From: Henriciella sp.
GTDB lineage: Bacteria > Pseudomonadota > Alphaproteobacteria > Caulobacterales > Hyphomonadaceae
Assembly (NCBI GenBank): GCA_002733705.1
Contig: NVWP01000003.1
Location: 1 to 64,000 of the forward strand
Direction: 5' to 3'
DNA: 64,000 nt
The notes under the pieces are model-generated. The model saw only the letters and a program-made list of their open reading frames with translations. It ran no database searches and was not told the DNA's origin. Position 1 is the stretch's first letter; the number at the start of each line of letters is the position of its first letter. Position numbers and translations under genes: made by a program. Below, in pieces: positions 43,325 to 51,362 of the stretch.

Positions 43325-44188
43325 ATGTTGAAACCCCTGACCGGCCTGTTCTGCGCAGTCCTGCTGACCGCGTGCAACGCGCAGGATCAGAGCTTCGATG
43401 AATTCTTCCCCTGGGACCCGGACGCGCCAAACGTTCAGGAAACCGATAGCGGCCTGCAATATGTGGTGCTGGAAGAAGGCCCTGAGGATGGGGCATCTCC
43501 GGGCATCGATTCCACCGTTCAGGTCTTCTATGAAGGCCGCCTGACGGACGGCACGACCTTTGACGGGACTTTCGATGAAGGCCGCCCGGCCATCTTCGGT
43601 GTGGGACAGGTTATACCGGGGTGGACGCAAGGCCTCCAGCTGATGTCGGAGGGCGACGAATACGTCTTCTACATTCCCTCCGAGCTGGCCTATGGCCAGT
43701 CTCCGCGCCCCGGCGGCATCATCAAGCCCGGCGATGACCTCATCTTCCGTGTGGCGCTTGAAAAGGTCTTCACCCCCAAACCTGCCGACGAAGAGGCATG
43801 GGACAAGTATACACCCTGGGACTCCGCCAATCCAGACGTCCAGTCGACCGAGTCCGGGCTCGAATATGTGGTTCTTGAAAGCGGCGCTGAGAACGGAATC
43901 AGTCCCGCGCCGGAAGACTCCGTGGTGGTTTTCTATGAAGGCCGTTTTGCCGAAGACGGGGAAGTCTTCGACAGCGCCTATCAGCGCGGCCAGCCGATCA
44001 TTTTCCAGACAAATGGCGTCATTCCCGGCTGGCAGGAGGCGCTGTCCATGATGAAGCCGGGGGATCGCTGGCTGATCCATATTCCCTCTGGAATCGCCTA
44101 TGGCGAGCGGGGCTATCCGGGGGCAATCCCGCCCAATGCGGACCTGAATTTTGAGGTCGAATTGATCGATGTTCTGCCAACGGAATAA
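43325..44188 (+). CDS. Tandem FKBP-type peptidyl-prolyl isomerase lipoprotein
   Basis: A 287-residue lipoprotein (lipobox LLTAC, Cys ~17) with two FKBP domains (about 40-150 and 175-285). Both keep the active-site pattern: VFYEGRL ... FDGTF ... VIPGW ... IPSELAYG, and VFYEGRF ... FDSAY ... VIPGW ... IPSGIAYG. Each domain is preceded by a matching linker, FFPWD or YTPWD. It is expected to aid folding of secreted or outer-membrane proteins. A related lipoprotein follows 42 bases downstream. Confidence 0.9.
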   Translation: MLKPLTGLFCAVLLTACNAQDQSFDEFFPWDPDAPNVQETDSGLQYVVLEEGPEDGASPGIDSTVQVFYEGRLTDGTTFDGTFDEGRPAIFGVGQVIPGWTQGLQLMSEGDEYVFYIPSELAYGQSPRPGGIIKPGDDLIFRVALEKVFTPKPADEEAWDKYTPWDSANPDVQSTESGLEYVVLESGAENGISPAPEDSVVVFYEGRFAEDGEVFDSAYQRGQPIIFQTNGVIPGWQEALSMMKPGDRWLIHIPSGIAYGERGYPGAIPPNADLNFEVELIDVLPTE

Positions 44189-44230
44189 ATCTTGCTTGGC
44201 ATGACGCGTTTAGATGGTGAGGGGGTCGCT

Positions 44231-45271
44231 ATGGCTCATTCGGAACGCGGGCTCAGCCAGCTCGCCAGCTTTGTAACCGCTCTGGCAGCCTCCGTGGCCG
44301 TCCTCACTGCATGCCAGACGCCGGCGCCAGCGTCCCAGAGCGATACAGGGGCCTCAGTCCAGCAGACATCGGCAGACCTGGATGCCAAGCGAGAAGCGAA
44401 AGCGAACGCGCCCTGCCCGGACTATGGCCGCGGCTCCAGCAACTTCGAGCCCCCCTTCCCTACAGGCTGCGCGGGTCTTCAGACCAGTGAGAGCGGCATT
44501 CGCTGGATAGAGATCGCAGCCGGACCGGAAGACCGCGAGTCCCCGCTGGACGGCGCAACGGTGATCGTGGCCTATGAAGGCTATCTCGCCGCAACAGGCG
44601 CCAAATTCGACAGTTCATATGACCGGGGTGAGGCCGCCGTCTTTGTTATCGACCAGGTCATAGAAGGCTGGACAGAGATCCTGAAGAAGATGACGCCTGG
44701 AGATGAGTGGCTCGTCTATATTCCGGCTGAGCTTGCCTATGGCGATACCTCGCCGACCACAGCCATTCCCGCCAGTTCCGACCTCGTCTTCAAGATCCGG
44801 CTCGATGGATTCCTCAATGCTGAAGAGGTCGCAAACCTGCCGCCGCCTGCTGGCGTCTCGCCCGCGCTATGGGATGACTTTCTTCCCTGGGACCGGCAGC
44901 GCGAAGGGATCCAGCGGGAACCCTCGGGCCTGACTTATTTCAAGATCGAGGACGGCGGCACCGCAGGGATGCATCCCCGCGCCGACGATCTTGTCGCAAT
45001 CGACTATGAGGCCCGTGTGGCTGAGACAGGCGCGCTCGTGGCGTCGACCTGGGGCGCGCAGGCCCCGCTCGTTGCCCCCGCTGGCGACCTCATTCCCGGC
45101 TTTGCGCAGCTGCTCAGCCTGATGAAGGAAGGCGACGTCTTCATCGGCCATCTACCAGCCGCCATCGCTTATGGCGACGCCGGTCTTGACGAGGTCGTGC
45201 CTTCGGACGCGGACCTTGTCTATGTGGTCAACCTGATCGCCATAAATCCGGAAGTCGCAGAAGGCCAATAG
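44231..45271 (+). CDS. Second tandem FKBP-like lipoprotein, C-terminal domain degenerate
   Basis: A 346-residue lipoprotein (signal ending VLTAC, Cys ~28) with an extra ~70-residue linker and two FKBP domains. The first is near-intact (VAYEGYL ... FDSSYDRG ... VIEGWTEIL ... IPAELAYGD). The second has lost the Asp and aromatic active-site positions (VASTWGAQ for FDxxY; LIPGF for VIPGW) and may be structural only. The FLPWD linker repeats the pattern of the upstream gene. ATG 44231 follows GAGGGG; upstream starts are in the gap. Probably a duplicate of the preceding gene. Confidence 0.82.
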   Translation: MAHSERGLSQLASFVTALAASVAVLTACQTPAPASQSDTGASVQQTSADLDAKREAKANAPCPDYGRGSSNFEPPFPTGCAGLQTSESGIRWIEIAAGPEDRESPLDGATVIVAYEGYLAATGAKFDSSYDRGEAAVFVIDQVIEGWTEILKKMTPGDEWLVYIPAELAYGDTSPTTAIPASSDLVFKIRLDGFLNAEEVANLPPPAGVSPALWDDFLPWDRQREGIQREPSGLTYFKIEDGGTAGMHPRADDLVAIDYEARVAETGALVASTWGAQAPLVAPAGDLIPGFAQLLSLMKEGDVFIGHLPAAIAYGDAGLDEVVPSDADLVYVVNLIAINPEVAEGQ

Positions 45272-45720
45272 ACCAGCGCCGAAGGCCCTGAGCTCTTATA
45301 CCAATCAAGTCGGTTGAAACTTTCCCTCTCGCCGCCGTCGCTCATCAATGTGACCCCGCCACGGCGATGATCGGTCATAATTTATCGAAACATGGAACGA
45401 GGAGAACCGGCGTGATGCCGGCCTTTAAGAGGTGTGCGCGAAGTATTTATTATTGCGTCGCCCAAAACATTTGCCCCCTAGCGGATCAAAATACAGCAGA
45501 TTTCGAGCCATTTGGACACGAAACAGGGAAAATCGTGCAAATTCACTGATAAAAAATAATCGAAAACTAAAAAATATCTCTATATTTCAGAATACTAAAA
45601 GAGAACTACCGCTTCATATATCAGGGAATTAGATATGGTTAGCAGGGAAATTTATGCCCAAAAGGAGCGAATTTAATTACCCTGATTGATTGTGTTAGGC
45701 TTCATTTTAGTTTCGCAGCT
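45272..45720. other. Gene-free AT-rich strip at the edge of an accessory region
   Basis: No supported gene. The strip is clearly AT-richer than its surroundings (about 45530-45680) and marks the change from core genes to accessory genes. It contains CCGGC-GTGAT-GCCGG (45407-45421), a 5-bp hairpin, and short frames without family signals. A TTATACCAAT element occurs near 45297. No tRNA or integrase is seen. Confidence 0.5.
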
Positions 45721-46233
45721 TTACCCCTTATTCCCAAACATAGCGTCAACTAGGTCGCCGAAGTTCTCTAGCTGCTGGAAATCCGCTTTTGTCAGCCGGC
45801 GGAGGCTTGGCCGCTCAGCCTTAATCCCCGAGCTATTGGCGCGGGTGTGCCGAACCGCTTTTTCGCCCAGATCCGGTAGAGGTTGTCCCGGGACTGCTCC
45901 TTTCCAGAGAAAACGGTCGAAGACGAGGTTATCGGGGTCGAACCAGATCCAGATAACGCAGCCGGATGGTTTGCGGCAGGGGGCAGTCTGGACACTAACC
46001 TCCCTGGTCTTCGCTGTTCTGTGAGACGACTTCAGCTGGACATGCCGCATGACGCCCCCAGCTTCGATCACCAGATCGTAGCCGTTGTTGTCGACCTGAG
46101 TCTGTAGCACTTCCACGTCCCGCCGACCGCGCCGCCAGAGCTCCCTGAGGACTTCGCCGAGGAAGAGATGTTCGATGAGCTTCTCCCTCAGGCTTGAGTG
46201 TTCGGTATGGTCGGCAAGCGACATGGTCTGCAT
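45721..46233 (-). CDS. PD-(D/E)XK-like protein paired with a controller-type regulator, unknown family
   Basis: A 170-residue protein. The N-terminal half reads REKLIEHLFLGEVLRELWRR, then DNNGYDLVIEA and HVQLKSS: a helix with Glu, an Asp in YDL and a QxK, the order and spacing of a PD-(D/E)XK nuclease core. A C-terminal helical part rich in Arg/Pro follows. I do not recognise a named family. It is divergent from a C-protein-like XRE gene with a palindromic control region between. AAAGGAG precedes ATG 46233. It could be a nuclease, a restriction-like effector or an antagonist; activity is not shown. Confidence 0.5.
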   Translation of the reverse strand: MQTMSLADHTEHSSLREKLIEHLFLGEVLRELWRRGRRDVEVLQTQVDNNGYDLVIEAGGVMRHVQLKSSHRTAKTREVSVQTAPCRKPSGCVIWIWFDPDNLVFDRFLWKGAVPGQPLPDLGEKAVRHTRANSSGIKAERPSLRRLTKADFQQLENFGDLVDAMFGNKG

Positions 46234-46290
46234 TGGCTCCTTTCAGGACCATGCATTGCTTCGAAGCTGCAGGAAGTCCAGTCAAAAAGA

Positions 46291-46340
46291 GACTCATAGT
46301 CTGTAGACCAAAATGATGCATCGACGCCTTCTCGATGCAT
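46291..46340. promoter_or_regulatory. C-box-like operator and overlapping start-codon palindrome
   Basis: GACT-CAT-AGTC (46291-46301) matches the GACT-N3-AGTC C-box bound by restriction-modification controller proteins. After 4 bases a degenerate second box (GACC-AAA-ATGA) follows at the spacing of such tandem operators. Separately, ATGCATCGA (46316-46324) and TCGATGCAT (46332-46340) form a perfect 9-bp inverted repeat, and its last bases enter the ATG of the XRE gene at 46339. Confidence 0.55.
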
Positions 46341-46554
46341 GGGCATCCGCGACATTCTCAGGAAGAACCTGCGCGACTATCGCAAGGACGCGGGCCTGTC
46401 GCAGGAAGAGCTTGCCGATGCGGCCGGGCTCCACAGGACGTATGTGAGCGGCGTAGAGCGAGGGGTCCGTAACCCGACAGTCGAGGTTCTCGAAAAGATC
46501 GCAACGCCGCTGAACATCCCGACATGGAAGCTGCTCGATGACGGGAAGAACTAA
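46339..46554 (+). CDS. Controller-type XRE family transcriptional regulator
   Basis: A 71-residue protein that is only a helix-turn-helix domain. GLSQEELADAAGLHRTYVSG and VERGVRNPTVEVLEKIA match the recognition region typical of restriction-modification C proteins (HRTYxSxxERGxRN). With a C-box-like site upstream and the palindrome overlapping its start codon, autoregulation is likely. The mRNA could be leaderless or nearly so, as for some C genes. Its partner is the divergent PD-(D/E)XK-like gene, or the next genes. Confidence 0.75.
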   Translation: MGIRDILRKNLRDYRKDAGLSQEELADAAGLHRTYVSGVERGVRNPTVEVLEKIATPLNIPTWKLLDDGKN

Positions 46555-46613
46555 GGTAATTTGATTGAGCGTGTAACAACCTTTTTTTGTCCACCCGTCC
46601 GACCCTGTGGAAT

Positions 46614-47321
46614 ATGGTAAAGCCCATGCCCAGAAAGACTGATCCACGTTCCGGAGAAGATGGTTATAGTGAGGGTCCCGAGAAGGTATTCGACAAGGAG
46701 GCTGCCCGGATTCTGATCCAGGAGTTCGCGCAAGATGCCGAACGAGAAGCGATCGACAATCTTGTTGAAGAAACCCGGTCTTCGCAGCAGCGCTACTGGA
46801 GATGGAAGAACCGGGGCGCCGCCGCGTTTTCGCGCGCCGAAGCGCGCAAGTCGATCGAGCTATTCCTCGCGGGCGAGTTTCATACTTGGGCTGAAATCGA
46901 CGGTCTCAATGAACGGGCGCGGGGTAAGTTACTCGACAACTTATTCGCCATGAAGGGCATTATTCCCGACGGATCTGATCGGTCGGTATTCCAGGCCCTG
47001 CTCGAAAACCAAATCCCACAAGAAAAGATCAGGATGGCAGCTAGCGACGCGCTTGCCGACTTCAAAGCTCAAAAGGGCCCAGACTCAGAAAGTGTGATTC
47101 CCCACATTGTCGCCAGGCTTTGTGAGATCTACGAAGCCATGACCGGTACTCCGGTCACGCATTCCACGCGCAGCAGGGCTGCAGATTACACGCCGGACCC
47201 ACAAAGCCACGGGGGCCGGTTCGTCCTCGCGATGATGCGGGTGATAGATTCAAAGACTCGAGACACTAGAGTTGCATCGGCGTTGAGATCCGTCATAGAG
47301 CAGCGTAGCCGTTCAAGGTGA
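46614..47321 (+). CDS. Unknown accessory protein, 235 residues
   Basis: No family is recognised. The protein is hydrophilic and mostly helical, rich in charged residues (RILIQEFAQDAEREAIDNLV, then RKSIELFLAGEFHTWAEIDG) with a C-terminal patch YEAMTGTPVTHSTRSRAADY that resembles stretches I have seen in phage- and island-encoded proteins of Alphaproteobacteria. The start is ambiguous: 46614, 46626 or a TTG at 46587 are possible, with no strong ribosome site. It lies between the XRE regulator and a phage-type methyltransferase. Confidence 0.45.
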   Translation: MVKPMPRKTDPRSGEDGYSEGPEKVFDKEAARILIQEFAQDAEREAIDNLVEETRSSQQRYWRWKNRGAAAFSRAEARKSIELFLAGEFHTWAEIDGLNERARGKLLDNLFAMKGIIPDGSDRSVFQALLENQIPQEKIRMAASDALADFKAQKGPDSESVIPHIVARLCEIYEAMTGTPVTHSTRSRAADYTPDPQSHGGRFVLAMMRVIDSKTRDTRVASALRSVIEQRSRSR

Positions 47322-47397
47322 GCCGGTACATACTATTCTGACGACGAGATATTAGTCCCGCGTCATTCTGCCTTCATTCAACAATGAAAGGCAAAAA

Positions 47398-47628
47398 ATG
47401 CTTCTTGAAAACGAACAACCTCCGCTGCTGCCAGGGCTTACTCATGTCCAGACACAGCGCATGAGCTATCACGACGCTGAAACCGGTGAGATCACGACTT
47501 TCTATGTGTTCCGGTTTCGCGACGATGCGACAGGTGCCTCGGTAATCGGCATGCACGAGCGCTATCGCCAGATTTTCCAAAGAATGAAGGGCCTCGGTTC
47601 CGGTGATATGGAGGGCAGCGAGCAATGA
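47398..47628 (+). CDS. Small unknown phage-type protein
   Basis: A 76-residue hydrophilic protein ending at the ATGA overlap with the methyltransferase gene, so it is likely translated with it. There is no recognised domain. Composition is mixed (HVQTQRMSYHDAETGEITTF), and the start has a weak AAAGGC site. It is probably a small accessory protein of the phage or island module. Confidence 0.45.
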   Translation: MLLENEQPPLLPGLTHVQTQRMSYHDAETGEITTFYVFRFRDDATGASVIGMHERYRQIFQRMKGLGSGDMEGSEQ

Positions 47629-48929
47629 CGTCCGAAATTCGCGATCTCCGGATCCACCATCGCCGCCTCGGCGACCTGGCGCCATTCGCCAATAATGCAC
47701 GCACGCATAGCCCGAAGCAGATCCGCCAGATCGCCGAAAGTATCAAGGTATTTGGCTGGACCAACCCGATCCTGACCGATGGCAAAGATGGCATCATTGC
47801 CGGTCATGGCAGGCTTGAAGCAGCGCGCCTGCTTGGAATGGACATGGTGCCGACGATCAGCCTGTCGGATATGACCGAATCCCAGAAGCGGGCCTATATA
47901 ATTGCTGACAACAAGCTCGCCGAGAATGCAGGCTGGGATGACAGTATCCTGGAGATCGAGCTTGGCGAGCTCGCCGGGATGGAGCTTGGCTTTGACCTCG
48001 AGGCCATCGGCTTCGAGACCGGTGAAATCGACGTCATGCTCGGAGCGGGTGATGCCGCGTCCGAAGCTCCGCCGCCCGAGCCCGCGAAGGGGCAACCCAT
48101 TTCCGCGCCGGGTGATCTCTGGATCCTGGGTGAACACAAGCTGCTTTGTGGTGATGCGCTGGCACCGGAAAGTTACCAACGTCTCCTTGAGGCCGAAACC
48201 GCTGCGGCCATGTTCACGGACCCGCCTTACAACGTGCCCGTGCACGGTCATGTCTGCGGGCTTGGCAAGGTCAGGCACGGCGAGTTCGTCATGGCGTCCG
48301 GCGAGATGACCGACAAACAGTTCCGCGACTTTCTCGAGACATTCTGCCAGCGCGCGAGCCAAAGCCTGAAACCAGGTGCGGTTGCCTTTGTCTGCATGGA
48401 CTGGCGCCATATCGACGATCTGCTCGAGGCCGGCGAGGCGAACCTTGGGGAGCTAATCAATTTCTGCGTCTGGAACAAGATGCAGGGCGGCATGGGATCA
48501 CTTTACCGCTCACAGCATGAGCTGGTGCCGGTCTTTCGCACGCCGGGCGCTGGTCACCGCAACAATGTCGAGCTTGGCCGGCATGGCCGCAACCGGACCA
48601 ATGTCTGGGACTATAAGGGCGTGCAGGCGCGCCGCGACGAGCTGAAGCTGCACCCGACAGTGAAGCCGATTGCGATGATCGCGGACGCCATCCAGGACGT
48701 CACAGCGCGCGGCGAGCTGATCCTCGACCCGTTTGCCGGCTCCGGCTCCACCATCCTTGCCGCCGAGCAAACGGGCCGGAAGGCGAGATGCCTCGAGCTT
48801 GACCCCCGCTATGTCGATGTCGCCATCCGCCGCTACGAGGAAGCGACAGGCAAAGAGGCAGAGCACGCAATCTGGGGGCAATCCTTCAACGAAATCGAAG
48901 CTGAAAGAAAGGAAGCTGAAGATGTATAG
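47625..48929 (+). CDS. ParB-N domain DNA methyltransferase (N6-adenine/N4-cytosine type)
   Basis: A 434-residue protein: N-terminal ParB-like domain (about 10-110, IRQIAESIKVFGWTNPILTD, IIAGHGRLEAARLLGM) and a methyltransferase with catalytic DPPYNVPVHG (about 200) before the SAM motif FAGSGSTILAAEQ (about 370), the beta-class motif order. Such proteins are common in prophages and islands and usually act without a matching endonuclease. The stop overlaps the DUF5681 gene. A role with the controller/nuclease-like pair upstream is conceivable but not supported by direct evidence. Confidence 0.85.
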   Translation: MTSEIRDLRIHHRRLGDLAPFANNARTHSPKQIRQIAESIKVFGWTNPILTDGKDGIIAGHGRLEAARLLGMDMVPTISLSDMTESQKRAYIIADNKLAENAGWDDSILEIELGELAGMELGFDLEAIGFETGEIDVMLGAGDAASEAPPPEPAKGQPISAPGDLWILGEHKLLCGDALAPESYQRLLEAETAAAMFTDPPYNVPVHGHVCGLGKVRHGEFVMASGEMTDKQFRDFLETFCQRASQSLKPGAVAFVCMDWRHIDDLLEAGEANLGELINFCVWNKMQGGMGSLYRSQHELVPVFRTPGAGHRNNVELGRHGRNRTNVWDYKGVQARRDELKLHPTVKPIAMIADAIQDVTARGELILDPFAGSGSTILAAEQTGRKARCLELDPRYVDVAIRRYEEATGKEAEHAIWGQSFNEIEAERKEAEDV

Positions 48930-49392
48930 CGATGACGAAGTCGGATACGGCAAGCCGCCGAAGTCCGGCCAGTTCAAGCCCGGTCAGTCGGGGAATCCGC
49001 GCGGCAGGCCCAAAGGGGCGAGAAACGTTAACACGCTGATGCAGAGGGAGCTGGCCAGAAAGATTGTCGCAAGCGTGGACGGTGAGCGCAAATCGATCAG
49101 CGCGCTTGAGGTTATGGTCAGGCAGCTCATCCAGGACGGACTTAAGGGCAAGGCCTCTGATCGCATCAAGGTTCTGGCCGCCATCGACAAATACTGCCCC
49201 CAAATCCTCATGGAAGATCTCACGCCGTCAACCATTGAAGTACTTTTCGTTTCGCCTGAAGGGCATCCAGATGACCTCAAGCCAACCGATGAAGAGCGGG
49301 CCTTCCTGCGCAAGGCCCTGAAAGAGCGCCGCGCTAAGGAAAAGAAAAAGCGTGAAACCGAGGAGACTGCTGACTGGGACTTTCTCAAATGA
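48922..49392 (+). CDS. DUF5681 phage-associated protein
   Basis: A 156-residue basic protein with the DUF5681 signature near the start (SGQFKPGQSGNPRGRPKGAR) and a long helical, charged C-terminus ending in KKKRETEETADWDFLK. It overlaps the methyltransferase stop by 8 bases. In phages this gene is often followed by the large terminase; here only a broken frame follows. It may be a small terminase-type or DNA-binding factor. Function is not known. Confidence 0.7.
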   Translation: MYSDDEVGYGKPPKSGQFKPGQSGNPRGRPKGARNVNTLMQRELARKIVASVDGERKSISALEVMVRQLIQDGLKGKASDRIKVLAAIDKYCPQILMEDLTPSTIEVLFVSPEGHPDDLKPTDEERAFLRKALKERRAKEKKKRETEETADWDFLK

Positions 49393-49660
49393 TTCAGGCT
49401 GCCGCACTCCCAGAGTTTGATCAGAAAGCCAACTATGAAGCGAAATAGATGATCCGTTTTCTGCTCAGAACAGATGAGTTTTCCAGTTTCGTAGGGTGAT
49501 GGCCTATCCGTTTTACCCTTTACGGTCTGCAGGATTGAAAAATCCGGCACCAAGAGTTACGACAAGCTTCATATTCTGCCCTTCCGCTCTATAGTCTGGC
49601 CACCACACGCAATCAAACCAGCCTTGCTGGCATATTCAGACTACACCGGCGCGACTTCTA
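49389..49660 (+). pseudogene. Decayed stub after DUF5681, possible terminase remnant, then gene-free DNA
   Basis: An ATGA overlap starts a 19-residue frame (49389-49448, IQAAALPEFDQKANYEAK) that ends in TAG. The same frame resumes at 49449 as MIRFLLRTDEFSSFVG and stops at 49499. The phrase resembles the opening of a large terminase, which is expected after DUF5681. Nothing else is supported up to the manC stop at 49661, so the rest of the phage module is lost. Confidence 0.4.
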
Positions 49661-50689
49661 TCATTTCCTGGCAAGGGATTTGACGGTCTGGACGGCAGAC
49701 ATGTCGCATACAAGGATTTCATCTGTAGTGCTGACGATGACAGTGTTTTCCTGCCCGGACACCGAAAGCGCCTTTCCGTCAGCGCGCACATAACAGTTCC
49801 GGCAATTAACGATCCGTACATCGCCAATCGCAACATTGCCGTTTTCGTCTTTTGAAGAGAGCTTCCAAAGTGCCTGATAGTCGCCAACATCGCTCCATCC
49901 CATCTCGACCGGCACGACCTTCAGTTTCTGCTGATGCTCCATAATAGCGTAGTCGACGGATTCAGACCGGCAGTCCCTGAAAGCAGCCTGTTCCAGCACC
50001 GCCACTCCGTTACCCTGGTTTTGCGGCATCGCTACACGAACGGTTCTCAGGATATCGGGAGCATGCTTCTCGAACGCGGCAAGCATATCGCCCGCGCGGA
50101 AGAGGAAAATGCCTGCATTCCAGAAAAAACGGCCAGAGGCTATGTAGGACTCAGCTGTTTCGAGGTCCGGCTTTTCGACAAAGCGGACCACATCGACGAC
50201 GTCCCCGAATTTTTCAGCCACTTCGATATAGCCATAGCCGGTCGCTGGAGTAGCGGCGATAATTCCGAACGTCACAACCGCGCCGCTCGATGCCGCTTCA
50301 GCGCCTGCAACAATCGCATTATGGAACGCATCGACATCGGCGATATCTTGATCGGCTGGTAAAATCAGGACCAGGTCGTCTGGCGCTGCCGACAGCGCTG
50401 CAACGGCAACTGGCGCCGCTGAGTTTCTCGCGACCGGCTCCAATAATATATCAGTGTCTTTCGCCATCCTGGAGATAAGATCAGCGTGGCGTTCAGATCC
50501 GATCACCATCGGACGGGCAAATGAAAGACGGTCGGACGTGCTGCGGCGTACCCGATCGAGTGTGACCTCAAGCATTGAATCTGAACCCAGAAGAGCAAGG
50601 AACTGCTTTGGGTGTGCGGGTGTGGATAGCGGCCATAGGCGTTTACCACTGCCACCGCAAAGAATGACCGGCTTAATAGTTAACGTCAT
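49661..50689 (-). CDS. manC: Mannose-1-phosphate guanylyltransferase
   Basis: A 342-residue nucleotidyltransferase with the pyrophosphorylase motif ILCGGSGKRLWPLSTPAHPK, the FVEKPD motif and a C-terminal beta-helix region. The phosphomannose isomerase domain of bifunctional ManC is absent, so it is monofunctional. It makes GDP-mannose for surface polysaccharides. It is divergent from rfbC remnants (103 bases) and lies in a sugar-nucleotide cluster with ugd and a phosphomannomutase. Confidence 0.9.
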   Translation of the reverse strand: MTLTIKPVILCGGSGKRLWPLSTPAHPKQFLALLGSDSMLEVTLDRVRRSTSDRLSFARPMVIGSERHADLISRMAKDTDILLEPVARNSAAPVAVAALSAAPDDLVLILPADQDIADVDAFHNAIVAGAEAASSGAVVTFGIIAATPATGYGYIEVAEKFGDVVDVVRFVEKPDLETAESYIASGRFFWNAGIFLFRAGDMLAAFEKHAPDILRTVRVAMPQNQGNGVAVLEQAAFRDCRSESVDYAIMEHQQKLKVVPVEMGWSDVGDYQALWKLSSKDENGNVAIGDVRIVNCRNCYVRADGKALSVSGQENTVIVSTTDEILVCDMSAVQTVKSLARK

Positions 50690-50792
50690 GAACCCTCGCT
50701 CTCCAATGCCTCTCTGGAAAACGTCTAGTCGCGTAAGCGGCTATATTGCAACGAGCCATTGACCTGACATCCGGCTAAGGCAATCAAGCGTC

Positions 50793-51362
50793 ATGCCTAT
50801 TCAGTCTGTGGAAACATTTAATATCTCCGGCCCCGCCCTTCTGACGTTGAAACAGGCCGGCGACGCGCGCGGCTGGTTCTGCGAAACATGGAACCGACGC
50901 GATTGGGTCTAAGCAGGTCTGCCAGACGAACACTGGATACAGGACAATCAGGCATTCTCCGCGGTTCCCGGCACACTGCGCGGCCTTCATTTCCAGGCGT
51001 CGCCGCACGCCCAGGTCAAGCTTATTCAGGCGGTCAGTGGCGAAATTTTCGACGCGGTTGTAGACAGCCGGACAGGCTCTCCCACGTTCGGGCGCGGCCT
51101 TTTTGTGAAGCTCAGCGCAACGCGTCCACAGGCATTTTATGTCCCGGCCGGGTTTGCACATGGATATCAGACGCTCACACCTGACGCACTGGTCTCCTAC
51201 AAGGAGACGGACATTATACGCCGGATGCTGAAGGCGGGCTTTTGTGGAATGACACCGCTGGCAATAGACTGGCCGTATCGAGGCGAGGTTGTCACTTCCG
51301 AGCGCGATCAGACCTGGCCCAGCCTATCGGCGCTAAACTCAACTTTTGTATACAAGTCATGA
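50793..51362 (+). pseudogene. rfbC: rfbC (dTDP-4-dehydrorhamnose 3,5-epimerase) pseudogene
   Basis: The frame from ATG 50793 reads as RfbC (GDARGWFCETWNRRDWV) but has an in-frame TAA at codon 40 (50910-50912), then continues in the same frame with LRGLHFQASPHAQVKLIQAV and FYVPAGFAHGYQTL. Near 51213 and 51255 two compensating frameshifts displace the KETDI-YTPDAEGGLLWNDT-LAIDWP stretch. The end (51362) overlaps the rfbD start as ATGA. A nonsense mutation and indels make it a pseudogene. Confidence 0.85.

Noticed and set aside
45367..45549. A 60-residue plus-strand frame in the AT-rich strip
   Set aside because: No ribosome site, no family signal, and mixed composition; treated as chance.
49393..49660. 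tRNA gene or att site as the integration point of the accessory region
   Set aside because: No cloverleaf or flanking direct repeat could be seen by eye here or at 45.3 kb.
50793..51362. rfbC as a functional gene by stop-codon readthrough
   Set aside because: The in-frame TAA is joined by two compensating frameshifts, and the coupled rfbD is also broken, so decay is the simpler reading.
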